The notes under the pieces: model-generated
The model's input: only the letters and a program-made list of their open reading frames with translations
Database searches by the model: none
Told to the model about the DNA's origin: nothing
Assembly (NCBI GenBank): GCA_030765065.1
Contig: CM060990.1
Coordinates: forward strand, 458,450,321-458,514,320
Direction of reading: 5' to 3'
Length of the DNA stretch: 64,000 nt
Source: Deroplatys truncata
Lineage: Eukaryota; Arthropoda; Insecta; Mantodea; Mantidae
Program-made: the position numbers and the translations under genes
Shown here: positions 46,400-59,494 of the stretch, in pieces
Numbering within the stretch: position 1 is the stretch's first letter
Layout: each line of letters begins with the position of its first letter

Positions 46400-47590
46400 T
46401 TAAATATTTCCTTACCACTGCATTATATCGGCAGCATTCCAGCACTCGAATGTACATACATCTGGTATTCAGTGTTGTAGATACAAGAAACGAATATCTT
46501 CAAATACATGTATAACACAGGTATATTTTGGAAAGGGAGCCACACACTTAACTCAGATAATGTATAGTTTCTAGTTCTCATACTGATGTTCTGTTTGTGG
46601 AATAGAATATGTAAGAATATCCGGTGAACGGCCGCAATAGAATTGATAAAATTTGTGTTCAGTTTTCCGATAACTATCATCAAAGAGCATGTTTGCACGC
46701 CAGAAAAGTAACATTAAATAATCAAAATAGGGGATAAAGGAAGAAATAGATAATGTGTTTCTACTCCTAACGGTGTTATAACAGCCTTAGAATTTCCGTT
46801 TCAGAGGAAAGAACAAAGTATTTTTCGGATGTGGCTGGAGGCTGAGGCTTCTCTGTCGTTACACCAACAGCAGTGGGCTTGCCTTATCAATGGTTTATTG
46901 ATTTCTGTGGCGCTAGCTCCAGGATGCTATTGTTCCCTTTGCTACAATTAGTCATGTTGGCGCCTTTGGGCATTATTTCAAAGAGTCCTATAACAAAAAG
47001 GAAAGCAAACCCGCGAGCTCTTTCCTTGAAATAGGAACACCAAAAGACTTTAGAGTTAAGATGAGATGCCCTGGCTCGTCTTTCTTTTCGGTGGTGGGGG
47101 AGGTAATACAGATGCCTCTTTGGAACATTCTAGGTAAAATGACCTCCACAGCATACAACTGCAGTTCAAGAGATGCTTTTGTTAAACAAAAGGAAACTGT
47201 GCTGTATGAGAAGAATGTAGGCGAACATTAGCTCTGAATTTTAATCATAAACGCTGGTATTTTCCTTACCAGAAATAATATACCCAAAACATTTCCAGTT
47301 ATACATGAGTAAAATGCTTACGTTCCCGAGACGTTTAAAAAGGAAAAATTAAAACAATTAAAAGCAAGTAGTAAGGAAAACAATTAATATATAGCAAGCC
47401 AATGCATGCGAAGAAAATTTCTTAGTATTTTCAAGGGATATATCTGAAGTTTAACGCTCAGAACCAGCTGAAAACGTTTTTAGAATTTAGATCATTTATT
47501 ACAAAACGGTAACGCGAGTCATTCGCATACAAGAATTTGAGAACAGTTTTGGGTTGTCTGGAATAATGCGAGACAGTTGGGGAATTTAAC
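46400..47590. other. Intergenic, no gene recognised
   Basis: No supportable feature. Confidence 0.5.
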
Positions 47591-47599
47591 GTCATAGTG

Positions 47600-47765
47600 G
47601 CATGTTGACATAGTGGCCCAGTTGGTCAGAGCAGCGACACGGAATGCCGAAGATGATTCAAATCCCGGCTATGGCATTAAATTTTTCAGTCTAATTCTAC
47701 CTTTCCAACTGTAGCTTATCCACAGTATGTGTGGAAGAAGAATTAATTATCAAGAGTTTTCGTAA
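47600..47765 (+). repeat. tRNA-derived SINE (family C), single diverged copy
   Basis: CATGTTGACATAGTGGCCCAGTTGG (A-box region, diverged), GATTCAAATCCCGGCTATGGC (B box and acceptor end), TTTTTCAGTCTAATTCTACC and AGAAGAATTAATTATC match the units at 30.6 and 35.0 kb. It is not inverted, so it shows the normal structure of the family. Confidence 0.7.
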
Positions 47766-47769
47766 CGTA

Positions 47770-49646
47770 AAGAAGCAAAGGATTACATATAGGCACACAT
47801 GTACGAAACATGAATGATATTCATTTATATTTGTATAAAAAGAGGAAGTGTAATATTCTTTGTTCCAGGATATCTCGGAAAGTGTTCATCGGTATGGAGA
47901 ATTTTTTCAATACTGGATAGCGTGAACTCCTTTGGGAATACGGGACATTGCTTTGTTAAATTATCTTATTACTTAAAAATAGAATTCAGTACTAACGTGA
48001 AATTTCACAGTTACAATTATCTAATACCAATTCCGAGTACTCATATTCCACATCATCTTGACCTTACTAAGTTGCCCAATGTTAAGTTGGCTTACCTAAA
48101 TGATACCATATTATAAAATTCAATGTGGATTTCGATATCTAAAATGAAATAATTTTTCTCTTCTTTCCCTAAAAAGCTCCTATTATCTATTGCATGTGCA
48201 CATGAGGAATAATGTTGCTTTTGAAAAGAGTATTGAAACATTTTGTGGACTATCTGCGCATTAATTATGAGCTCCGTTGCAGTATTCCAAGAATAACTAA
48301 CCATCTCGTAAATTGTTTATCGTGTTTATTTACATAGAATAATAACAACGCTTCATTCATGTCTAAGATTCTTACATTCGGAATAATATCACATTACAAT
48401 TTTGCGCTTCGGATATCCACCGTTTTATATGAAGTAGATCTCGTTTGAATTGTTTTAGTAATGTCAGAATTTTACTGGAAAATAACCTTCAGATTTCTCC
48501 TACACCTATTTGGAGTATGTTGTTTTATTTAACTTAATCGCTCATTGCAATTTTTTTTTGAAAAATAAGTTTTCGGTATTTTCTACTAAGAGTATAAAAT
48601 ATTAATACTTACTAAATAATACGCTGAAGTAATGATATTGTATGGGAAAATAGACAATAGAGTTTTTAAAATAGGCACACAAAATCTTCGAGGTGTATAG
48701 AAATAGTTTTTGAGAAAATGTTTCTTGTACAAACGAAAATATGGCTCTCGATAATAATCCTTTTATGGTATTTGGTTGATGTATAAATTCTTAGCGTTTT
48801 GCAACTTTCTTATGGAATGCAAATGTTGCATAATGGCTGACCGGTGATGATACATTACACGTGACAATTATTCTAGTGTTGACTGACGTATATCATCCAG
48901 CCTGGTGGTTTTCCTGTGCTTGAGAGATCGCTTGGGTAATACTGGTTCACTTTGAAACGCTATATTTCTTTTTTTTTAATTCTTTCCCTAATGGCATTCT
49001 ACCCATACACGATAACATTGCCCCGAACTGACTCGGCAGTCTTTATTCTCCTGTTTAACTCAAAATAGAAGAATACGTAGGAAAATGTTCGTTCTTCCCC
49101 CTGATTTTGTTCATATATACCACTAAGTTGCCTCAAATGTGAAAAAAAATCAAGGCATATTCACAAGCAGGATATTCCCATTTCAAATTACAAACGACAA
49201 ACAATATGTTTTAACTCTACAATGGTGGTGCATTAAAAAGAATAAATAAACGGTAAAAACTTATGCATTCACCTAATATTACCATTATTTTCTGCACCTC
49301 AAAACATGTTTAAATTAAAGTTATGCTGTAACTATGTACACAAGGTAACAAGAGTATCAATTTTCTTGTGAGCAAAGAAAGGAAGTTTTCGATAGTAGTG
49401 TCTAAAAGTTAAATTATTCGTCCAATGTCTTACTCAGTTCGCTTAAGTCGCAAGGAGTTGGAACTACTTATATTTACTTGACTGCTTAATTGACATTCAA
49501 TTTTAATTAAAATGAGATTTTGTCTAATTTACCGCTAATTCCAACAATGAAGCCATTATTCCTAAAACGGGATTACGATAATGAATTATGCATGTGAGGC
49601 TTATATTTTGGAGAAATAATTGACAAACTGTATAGGAGAATTTAAA

Positions 49647-49687
<41 letters not shown>

Positions 49688-52465
49688 GAGCAATTTCTGC
49701 AATGCAGAAAAATGTATCAGATACATCATATGCTCTCGAATAGCATGCAGAAGAAGGTCGAAGGAGATCATCGAGCAATCTCTTTCGAGGTTGGGTTGAG
49801 AATACACCAGCACAATGTATATTATATTATATTATGAGTAGACATTATAGCCATTCAGCCAGGCTCATGTACGGGAAACATCATAGATCCATCGTAGAGT
49901 CAGTTGGGAAAAAGACGAAGACAGCTGTAGTTCACAGAGAAAAGTATTGCAACCACGAGCAAACAATACCCCCACTTCTTCAATAAATGTCATCTTGCTT
50001 CAATTGACGTTGCTGACTTACTAATTAGATGAGAATCTGAAGCTAAACTCGCTCTCAGTTTGATTAGTTTCTTGTATTTAACAAAAATGTGAAATCTTTG
50101 GTTTTGGAAATTTCTATGTTTACGTGTAAGGAGGCCTACACTAAAAAAATGACCAAATTGTGAAAAATTAATTTTATTAATTTTATTTTTGGCTTTAAAG
50201 TATTGTTCCCTGGCGTATTAGAAGCATGATAAGATCGTTTAAAGTAGCTCTACCCGTCTAATACCTCATCAGACAGAAATTTTAATGCAGTTTCTGACTG
50301 GTTAGCCAACTTTACATATAATTTTCCTCTGGTGTAGTATTTCAAATTTTGCATCAAAGAAAAAACTTCAGCTTCAAGAAACTGATTTATCAGTTTGATT
50401 TTTGTCCTATTTTCACAAGAGCATAACAAGTATTTTCTACTAAATAGTAATTCAGTTAAGTTGAAAAGTAATTTCAAAATGCATTTACCAGACACTTACT
50501 CGTAAAGAGCACTAATAAATAATAATGCATTCAACGTGTGAGTGTTTTATGTCTTTCAGAATTTTGAAACTTATAGTAGATATTAGCACAAATTCTTAGT
50601 AATAAAGAATATGCAATGAAATGTTGCACCAGTATCTACATAACTAAAGGAGTCAGTACATTTAAAAATAAATTATTTAAGTTATGCTGGAAGCATCACA
50701 ACAGCTAAACCATAGGTGATATAGATAAGGAATTGTAGTGAGATAAGAAAGTTTAATATTTTAATATGCCTTGCAAAAATGTCATGCTTCTAGTTTTAGT
50801 AGTTAGAAAATTATATGTTTAAACCTGCCCCCCCTTATATCACCGCCGTTCTTGTTTCTATACCTTGCAACCGGGCGTCAACACATGATGAGGTACTGAG
50901 AATCTGAAGTATGTTTGTACAGTAGACACCCGACGATATCAAATTCTCTCTTAGCTTGGCTAATTTATAGTTTGACACAAATATAAAATTTTATGACTTA
51001 CAAAATTCTATGTTTACCCGTAATTCACTTGAAGTATTGCGACAAGCTCCATCGCTTAAAAAAGTCCCTTGTGTTCACCATGTTAATTTTACTAGGTTCT
51101 GGCATATACTTCTCAGAAACAAAACAATACACATGAAGCCTTGAATATGTATAGTTTGAATCCTACTGAATCTACTGCAGTTTCTTTTCCATGAGTTAAT
51201 TGTAGAATTACGTATTTAATGGGAGTTAATAATTACATTTTTCAATGAATAAGAGTCTCTAACTGATGTAATATTTAACTTACAGGTATAAAAACAACGT
51301 GTATTGACAAATGGTAATAGAATATGTGGTAAGAACATTTTTCTTGGTTGAATAGTTTCTGAAAAAGTGTATCCGTATACGCCCTTAATATTACAGAAGA
51401 GGATAAAAACGTGAAACTGTCCATCATTACATCCTTGAAGGATCTGGATTTTCGTTGTTAAAAATTGAATTTTATCATCTCTTTCTCCATCTGCGCACAT
51501 AACTGTTTCTATGCAGGTGAAGCCTTAAAATGAATGGAAAAAGGCTTTCCTAAAACTAACATTAATGCTATTACTGTTACCAATAGATGAGAGGATATAA
51601 AATGAACAGCCCGAAATATATGGCTAAAACAAGTAAAAAGTTGATGGAATGATACAAAACCGCATATTGACGTTTTTAAATGTCAGACATCAATATGGAG
51701 ACGTACTGTAAAATATTTCCTGGGAAACACAAAGAATATAAATCCAACGAAAAATTAATAAACCATAAGAGGTGCGCGAGGCGCAAATTCGTTTTAGCCA
51801 TTTTTTAATACAGCTCGTTTATTGGAATTCTTTATAGAAAATCTCTTGCTTCTATTGCATTTTACATGTTTATTCCCTCTGGACCAAAATTATTTCTCAA
51901 TATTAACACAAAATAAATATAAGCAGGGGTTGTTACCGAAATTCCGGACATATCTCCGAGCGGAGAATACGTAAACCTGTAATTATGGAAGAAAGTTGAA
52001 TAATCAAACTTAGTTACTTGATTGGCCACTAATATGAGAATGGTTAAAGCGTTTTCTCTTTCCCAACTTCCTAGTGGTGTGTTTTTACTTCCTGCATTAC
52101 ATATGCAATTTCCTATACTGCATATGGTTCCATTTAAGCGAATATCAGGTTACATCTAGCCAGGGGATACAATTGTATTGATAGGGAGTCCACTGAGCCA
52201 TTCTCTGTATTCATGCAGGTAGACGTAATATGGTAAAATGCTTTCTCTATAAATAACATATTCACTAGCGATCTCTGCTTCACTTTCAATACTTGTATAA
52301 CCGAAGTTTGTAAACATAATTCACGATAATGCGTATGAAGGAAGCTTACAGCATTCTGAAGGAAAGTACAAACTAATCTCATTTAAACTGTAAACCGAGT
52401 GAAAGTCTTGAGAGGAGGATCTCAATTTATACACAACGCTACGTGCACAACACTTACGTTAAGTA
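47770..52465. other. Long intergenic stretch, no gene recognised
   Basis: AT-rich throughout. Short frames of 60-100 codons have no motif or codon signal. Only a (TTA)n microsatellite stands out. Confidence 0.5.
49648..49686. repeat. (ATT)n microsatellite
   Basis: Uninterrupted trinucleotide run; the poly-Asn and poly-Ile frames over it are artefacts. Confidence 0.95.
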
Positions 52466-52469
52466 CAGA

Positions 52470-53235
52470 TTAGAAGTGTGCACGGGCTCGGGACCAGGCC
52501 CGATCCGCGGGCTGGGTTCAGGCACATTTGAACAAATGTTTGTCGGGCTTGGGCTTACAAATAAAGACCAATAAACTTAATTTAGCACATTCAACATATG
52601 ACTTTATTGTTCATGTAAATGTGTTAAACATAATGGCGTTTTAATCCAAATCATTATCGCCATTTTTGAGAAAATCACAACTAACGAAAACTTTTCCTTG
52701 TATATGGAAAATAAAGACGAAAAACATTAATTTATCACATTCTTTGGTCCGTAATGTTGAGATGCCCGGAATAACAGAATGCTCACTTCGGCCAGTTGCG
52801 AATAAATGTACTACAACATGGCAACTGCGAACTCCGCTCCGTCCGTCCACCCACAATCAGGATATCCTAGGCAAAGCGCAGTAATAGGGGCGGCATATGT
52901 CAATAAGGCAGTTTGCCGACAACATGCCGCTTACTGCATGGAGATTCCAGGACCTCAGCCGCAAATATTTCTGTAAAGTGGCCCCTCAATTGGTCTCAAG
53001 GACCTCAGTGCAACTCCTCTCAGCAGGGGAAAAATCTCCATGCCGGTGCGGAATCGAACTTGTGTCTCTTCGCACCGTAGGCAGCAAGGCTTCGTGGACT
53101 GATGATGATGATGATAATAGTAATAATGATTGCAAAGCAATATTTTAAAAAACAAAATTAGACAATCTGGCCCAGCCGGGTGATATAGTATAACCTACTC
53201 TCGTGGTCGACTCAGACCGGGCCCAGCCTAAGAAG
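52470..53235 (-). pseudogene. Probable hAT transposon relic
   Basis: 52475-52510 (GTGTGCACGGGCTCGGGACC) resembles hAT termini, and a GGGCCCAGCC block lies at 53217-53227 near the other side. On the minus strand, 52641-52856 reads ATGRSEHSVIPGISTLRTKE then CDKLMFF, resembling the hAT C-terminal dimerisation region (S-ER-FS..R..L....D.L.FL pattern) in decayed form. No catalytic core remains. A SINE-like piece is inserted at about 52975-53115. Confidence 0.45.
52975..53118 (-). repeat. tRNA-derived SINE
   Basis: On the minus strand: GCCTTGCTGCCTACGGTGCG, ACAAGTTCGATTCCGCACCG (B box with paired stem), then CATGGAGATTTTTCCCC. Head near 53090; tail towards 52975. An (ATC)n tract flanks the head. 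Confidence 0.6.
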
Positions 53236-53454
53236 TGCAGACCTCAAATACAGATACATTATAAGTCCATACATTACGGTATACATGAAGTCACTGCTAA
53301 ACACCCAATGAAAAAAAAATGGATGCCTCTACAACTAATGTTATCAATTTAAGGAGTAGGTGTTTAGCAGTAGTTGTACTTGGAATTTTATTCATTTGCG
53401 CAATCAAGACGGACATTAATTTTGTCCTTCCAGCACACTGTACTTTTTTGTACT

Positions 53455-54310
53455 TTCTCTACTGCTACTTGCAGTAAGTAGAGGAAGTACTGTATTCCGC
53501 CCTAAAATATGATGTCGAGAGTTCACCAGAAATACATATTTTGAGGCCCCCTGAACCAAAAGTCTTTATCTAAAAATGTTCCATGTGTGTGTCTGTGAAC
53601 AGCATAACTCAGAAACGAAAAGTCAGATTAATACCAAACTTGGTATTTAAGTTCAGTATCCTCCAAAGATACGAATCGAAGATTTTCACGACAATACATC
53701 CATCCCAAGGTACTGTATAATTTTATCAAAAATGGCTCCAACGATTTTGATTAAAATACCATATATTTAAGCTATTTATACGACAAAAGTGAATTTATAT
53801 ATTGAATTTTCTGGTAATAGGCTGCAAAGTTTTCAATGTTAAGGAATGTTGTATTTTTTATGATAGATAAGCCATAAGAAATAGACAAAAACATACTACA
53901 CAAAAAAATATAGACCTATTTAAATCACACAATTTATTTGCAAATAACCTGACGCGACATTATCCATTTCCAACATATAAGTTACAGTTGGATTTAATTG
54001 TTCAACAGTTGTCATTTGATTAAAGTGCTGTCGCTAACCAGTTGTTTTTCACAATGTCATGGAAAGAGTATGGGATTTCAAGACCACCATATAGCCCACT
54101 AGCTTTTAAACCTTTGACCGTCGACTGGGCATCCTCTAAACCCCTTGTACTTATAAGTAATGTGTAATGAAAGTATTTCTACAAAGGCCTATTTCGAGTA
54201 ACATGAAGTAGATAGAAGAATAAGCTACAATCTGTAGAATCTACATAAAATAAACCAAACTGGGTAGAGAAAATCAAGTGAATGTAACACATGAGGATTC
54301 TTAGCAGTAT
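53455..54310 (+). repeat. Dispersed repeat family A, copy 5
   Basis: Close to copy 1: GTACTGTATTCCGCCC, GTCGAGAGTTCACCAGAAATACA, TTTGAGGCCCCCTGAACC (each part of a shared series), GAACAGCATAACTC, CCTCCAAAGATACG, then CCAACGATTTTGATTAAAAT and ACATACTACACAAAAAA. The GT tract is reduced to a few repeats here. Confidence 0.65.
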
Positions 54311-54590
54311 CTGTTTCTATACAAAAAAGACACAATATTGTTTAACAACCTTGGGTGGTGGTGCAGAACTTTCTTCCTCTCTGGATATACCTACATTTTA
54401 GAAATGAATTTTCGAATCTCTTTACCAAGTTTTGGAACCCGTTGTTCAAGATGCTCTCGAATCATTTGAATTCCGAGTTGCCTAGGGTGTTTAAGTTTCC
54501 TTACATTCTTAGCTCTCTGAGATGTTTCTGTAAATAAGAAGATTTTACGGTGACATAGTCAAGCATAGTTTATGACTAGGTTTCAACGCG
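54311..54590. other. Intergenic
   Basis: No supportable gene; a 60-codon frame here has no motif. Confidence 0.45.
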
Positions 54591-54599
54591 GAGGGGGAC

Positions 54600-55160
54600 T
54601 TAGCACGTCCACCTACATAGATCTTTCATACCTATGCCCCGGACGGGGCACCCCCGGGAGGGAGGGATGAGTTGAAAGGAGACAAAGGGAGGCAAGACCA
54701 GGGGAATGACAGGTAGAGGGCAGGGTCCCTACCATTTGCATATTTAATCTCTCCGTAGGGGCACTGGTGCAGCCGGCTCCCCTCCAGTAATAGGGGCGGC
54801 ATCAGTACACATCCCCTGGGGGGTCTGTAACCCGGAGACCGTTCACATTCCCGGGGGAGGAAGATTTCCACAGAGTATCCTTTTCCCCTTCCATGCACAC
54901 GCCAAGACCTCCCGCCGACAAGTACAACCGCGAAAGAGACAAAGCGGATGAAAGGTGAAGTGAAATGAGAATGGACGTGAAATGTAGGGACAGGAAATTC
55001 GGGGATCTTATTAATGATCCTTCCCAGCATTCGCCTAGCGAACCGGGGAAACCCCTGGAAAACTCCATGGGTCAGGGTGGTCGGCCACGGGAATCGAACC
55101 TACGACCTCCCGAATGGGGGCCACAGAGGTTACCGCCTGAGCCATCCCGTTCGGTTTCTA
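54600..55160 (-). repeat. Long GC-rich tRNA-derived SINE (family D)
   Basis: The head on the minus strand at 55155-55085 has GGGATGGCTCAGGCGGTAAC (A box) and GTAGGTTCGATTCCCGTGGCC (B box, in parts). The body of ~500 bp is GC-rich. Shares CATTCGCC..GGGGAAACC..GGTCAG.GTGG.CGGCCAC with 58440-58950. The overlapping frames of 75-132 codons are non-coding shadows. Confidence 0.65.
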
Positions 55161-55169
55161 TAGCAATGA

Positions 55170-57120
55170 CTCGAGAGGTCACCTTGTCCTGAATGCGACC
55201 GAGCAGAAATTACTTTATGGTCGAAAGTGTCATGTTGGGCATCAATACTGATGGATGTTCTGGATTCTTATAATAATTCAGCGAGGTTGCTGTCAGCTGA
55301 TATGACAGGCCAATTATTGCTCATTGTAGTTTTCTGTTCGTTCCAATGGAGATATTCTTTTTTTTTAGGCATTGGATTACCAGTGCTGATTTGTCTACAT
55401 AGATTCCTTACCAAAATAAGGTATTGCACTGACCGCGTAGAATATTATGGAGTCATACATTCCTAATTTTAAGACACTGCATTGGTGAAATTCAGCAAAA
55501 AATTAAGAATATTTAGATTTTTAAAATTTTATTGTTCTTATATCTTGTTTCTTTTTCAAGCTACATAAATATTTATTTATTATGCGACTTTAGAGCTCAT
55601 TGAGACTGTTTAAATAGCTCCATTAAGATAAAGCACAGTATTAAGCTTCAAATCGATTTTCCTCAGCTCTGTTTTTCAGCGTTTTTATTATATAAAATTA
55701 TCTGCACATTTAATTGTTTAATTAGCAGCCTGAAACATTCTGAAGGGTTTCCGATATTAAGGAGTTATAGCTTTTGTGCATTTATTTTAAAATATGAAGT
55801 TAATTTGCAATTAAATATTTTCGATAACTCATGTTAATAAAAGTTGAACAGTTCCTTGTACACTACAGGGAACTTGTATCTTACAGTGAGCGTTGGCATA
55901 ATTGTGGCCACTGATTGGTGTGTAGCTTAGAAACGGTAAATTAGATTGTCTTGTGTACTGTATTTTATAAAATTTCATTACACATTCAGGAATTTTAGGG
56001 CAAAAATTTCCTATATTACAGAATCGTACACAACAAAGTTGAGTTTGCTTTATAGTCTGAAGCTTTGATTTGGGATGCTCCATGAAGTAATTGTTGTACA
56101 GGTAGACTTAAAAGCTCAGAAACCATACGGATGGCATATATTTGAATAGTGGGTCAGAAGTATAGACGGAGTGTGTGGAGAAAACTAAAAACCACCTTTG
56201 TGATCTTGGCAGGAAACAATTGCGCAATGCACAGAGGTTTCGTTGGAAGTACAGTCTGGCTAAAATCTAAGTGGGTGCAGAGCAATACATAAAAAAAATG
56301 GCACCAAACTCGTTAGAGAGGGGCACACGTGGCTTAGACTTGGAGCATGGCGGATGATAACAGTTACTGATGAAAATGTTATGAGAATATGCATCATTTT
56401 CGAGGAGGAGAAGTCATGGGTGTATATCTAGGCAAGGTGTAGGGGTACGGAGGAAATTTAGGGAAAAATATCTACTGAGATCCTTTACCACCTCGAATTG
56501 AGGGTTAAGAGTGTGTTGGGCACTATTAGCAGGCAGGGAAAACGTGGAGGGAATAGGTAATATTGTAAATAAGGCGAGACAGCTGAGATTTGAGCAGGCT
56601 GATGGTAGGGAAAGGGGCTTTAAGAAAAATTAAACAAATCGACTGGGTATGGTGCTGAATTTTTATGCTATTTTAAGTTATCCTTTACTTATTCTTAGTT
56701 TATTGTGTTTATTTGTCTTCCTTAACTGTTCCTGTTTAATTTAATAGGGCATAATAATGCAGGTAATAGGATTTATGGTTTTTTTTTGTTTATACTTAAG
56801 ATTAGTGTTTTATTTCAATATATCTGTCTTACTTTTTCTGCAATGGTGTTTTCTTGTAGCGGTATTTTTTTTCCTTTCCTTTTATTTTTTTTTGTTGTCG
56901 TTTATAATCTTGCCTTCTTATTTTATGTATTATAAAAGCACGTGTTTATGCTCTGTGGACCGGTGCAATTGATACGGATCAGTTTCGTGTACTTTTATTT
57001 AAATAAATACACACATTTACAGTCATTCACAGTGTTTTGTTTGTTAGCTTGTTTTTTTTGGGGGGGTGATGCGTTTATGATGCATATTTATTTAATTGAA
57101 CCGTTTATTGACACCGGTAT
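55170..57120. other. Intergenic, no gene recognised
   Basis: No supportable feature. Confidence 0.5.
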
Positions 57121-57129
57121 CTAGACGTG

Positions 57130-57500
57130 TTGCATTCTTGGTTCCGGCTTCTATTAAGCATTTCGGAATCAAGATGGATCGCTGGTTGCAGAGCACTTGC
57201 TCATAAGCCAATTGCGTTCTTGAGAATCTCAATGAAGGGTTTCCACAACACAGGACTGCCCGTGGGTCAACCAGTTTACCAGCTCCTCTCGGCTGGTCAC
57301 CAGACAGCCCTGACCTCACAACCTGTGACAATGCGCTGCGGGGTTTCATCAGTGTTGCAAAGGAACGGTTCACAGAATTGATTAATTGAAGGACACCGTA
57401 CGAAGCGCTTTCCACCAGATTACACCAGCTATGCTGAGGCGAATGTCACACCGAATCTAGCGACTCGTTATTTTGTACGAAGAATGTTGGGTGGAGATAC
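57130..57500 (+). pseudogene. Mariner-type transposase C-terminal fragment
   Basis: A short frame reads PLGWSPDSPDLTTCDNALRG at about 57280-57340, matching the W-P-SPDLTP-D--LWG block that carries the third catalytic Asp in mariner-type transposases; here the Asp is kept. The preceding stretch is in another frame. About 370 bp remain. Confidence 0.65.
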
Positions 57501-57580
57501 CAATTCTTTGACACTTAGATGCACACGGTCTAAAATTGGAAGTCTGTTTGCATTATGACGGAAATTACTGGATTTGTTAT

Positions 57581-57760
57581 ATATAAGGCTCGGAAGTTGG
57601 GACCTTGTGTGCCTAAGCGACCGGTATTCAATATCAACAAACACCTTCTACCAACAAAGAGGTACTGTCACTGAGTACACGTTGTGTTACCTCTATTTGT
57701 GTTGAAAATGTAGCCCCAGTTGACTGTAGGACACACCGGGCCCCAAGTTCCGAGCTTTAG
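57581..57760. mobile_element. Short MITE with ~25-bp inverted ends
   Basis: AAGGCTCGGAAGTTGGGACC at the left end is inverted as GGGCCCCAAGTTCCGAGCTT at the right end, flanked by TATATA-like sequence on both sides, consistent with a TA target. No coding content. Confidence 0.65.
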
Positions 57761-57764
57761 CTAT

Positions 57765-58430
57765 ATGTTAATGTATATGTAAAGAATTTCTAGGTAGTGA
57801 CGGAGCTTTGTGCCCAGGCTGTATTTTGAGGGTTAGAAAATGAGATAAGTAGGCATAGGTTAGCTTTTGAGCTTGAAGAATGCCCATTTTACGCTTTCCC
57901 TTGTGGTAAGGAAAGCGTATTATGTGCTGCAATGTATAATGGTAATTCAAGTTGTCTTGCATTTCCAAAAGGTTTATTTTGAAACGTTACACCCCATTTA
58001 AATGTTATCATTTCTTTATATTAAACGAACCATACTCTACGATATTTATTATTTGTTGACTGTGGTTTTAATAGGAATTGTTTCCTTGCTTTAACCACTT
58101 ATCCTGCTTGAAGTTGTAGAAAATAGTAGAAATAAGTATCTTTCTCTACAGGTTTAAGGAAAGTAACATCACACTCGAAATACTGTTTTAAATTCGATTT
58201 CCCAACATTATAATACACCGTGTATACTTCCTGGAATCGTTTATGCGCATTCTGGCAGGTGTATTTATTGTATGGTCTGTTCATTAATTCCGACTGGACT
58301 GATCTGGCTTACATACCTACCTGCCTGCCTATCTATCTATCATCTATCTATCATAATGAATAGGTAGAACTGCAAAGTATAACCAATTAAAGAAAACAGA
58401 CAAATGCATTATAGGGTTAGGATAGGATAG
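57765..58430. other. Intergenic, no gene recognised
   Basis: AT-rich; a (CTAT)n tract lies at about 58325-58352. Confidence 0.5.
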
Positions 58431-58439
58431 GACTAGTTA

Positions 58440-58955
58440 ACTGAATTGTTAACTAGCATGTCGATCCCCAATGTATCTTGGGAGGAACGGATGAGGTGAG
58501 GGAGCCACAGGAGACGTATAGATTGCAGACCGAAGCCGTCGCAAGTTAACAGAGACGCGCAGAGTTCCCTAACAGTTGCAGACTTGACCGCCTGGCCACG
58601 GGAGAGTCGCTCGCGTCGTCCCCCTAGTAGGACCGGGGAAACACGACCCAAGAGTGGAGGCTCGACAGGCTTCCCCCTGGCAGTGCCAAGAAGAAGTTCC
58701 AAATTGCAAGCCTCTGCGCCATCTGCCCGATACCGACCGAACCACAGCCCCGAAGCATGAGAGGGAATTGAAATGAGAGGAAATGGGGGAAAGAGGAAAT
58801 CCGTGGTAGAATACGCCACTCCGGCATTCGCCTTTGTCAACCAGGAAAAACCACGAGAAATACGTGGTCAGAGTGGGCGGCCACCGGGAATCGAACCCGG
58901 GACCTTCCTATTGTGAGCCTCACACGTTACCGCGGAGCCACCTCTCTCGGTTATT
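58440..58955 (-). repeat. Long GC-rich tRNA-derived SINE (family D), second copy
   Basis: On the minus strand: AGGTGGCTCCGCGGTAACGTG (A-box end), then GGTCCCGGGTTCGATTCCCG (B box with a perfect stem). Body shared in part with 54600-55160. A 135-codon frame over it (58433-58840) has no motif and is rejected as a gene. Confidence 0.65.
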
Positions 58956-59158
58956 ATGTGGTTACCAGCTCCACCAATACCTCATGGACTGGTAGTGTAA
59001 CTCAGCTGTTAATTAATTAATCCTGCAATTGTAGTAGGTAAGAGGAGGTACTTATTCTGCTTAAAAGCTTGATGTCGAGATTTCACCGGAAATACATGTT
59101 TTGAGAGGGCTCCTGTATAAAAAAGCACTTTTAGAAAAAGGTCCGTGTGCAAATCTGC

Positions 59159-59163
<5 letters not shown>

Positions 59164-59200
<37 letters not shown>
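59164..59200. repeat. (GT)n microsatellite
   Basis: GT run at the family-A internal site. Confidence 0.95.
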
Positions 59201-59203
<3 letters not shown>

Positions 59204-59446
59204 TGCAGGAGAACCCAAAAACGAAAATTCGGATTTCTCCAAGGATGCGACACGAAGCTTTTCAAGAAACTCCACTTACCCTTTAGAAGGAAGATGTTTC
59301 GAGATTTTCGATTGTCTTAAAAATGGCTCTAATGATTTTTATTAAAGTGCCAGGTGTATAAGATGTTTACATCAAAAATGTAATGCGTACCTTGAATTTT
59401 CTGGGAATAGCCTGTGAAGCCCTCCTCATTAGGAAAGAATTTTGTG

Positions 59447-59451
<5 letters not shown>

Positions 59452-59490
<39 letters not shown>
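59452..59490. repeat. (AT)n microsatellite
   Basis: AT run inside family A copy 6. Confidence 0.95.

Positions 59491-59494
<4 letters not shown>

Noticed and set aside
49524-49813. Poly-Asn or poly-Ile containing proteins
   Set aside because: Translation of an (ATT)n microsatellite.
47770-52465. Possible host gene exons in the long AT-rich stretch
   Set aside because: Checked for conserved protein motifs in the short frames and saw none. Small exons cannot be excluded without transcripts, but nothing in the sequence supports them.
58433-58840. 135-aa minus-strand ORF
   Set aside because: Lies wholly within a GC-rich SINE; no motif, and GC-rich DNA has fewer chance stops.
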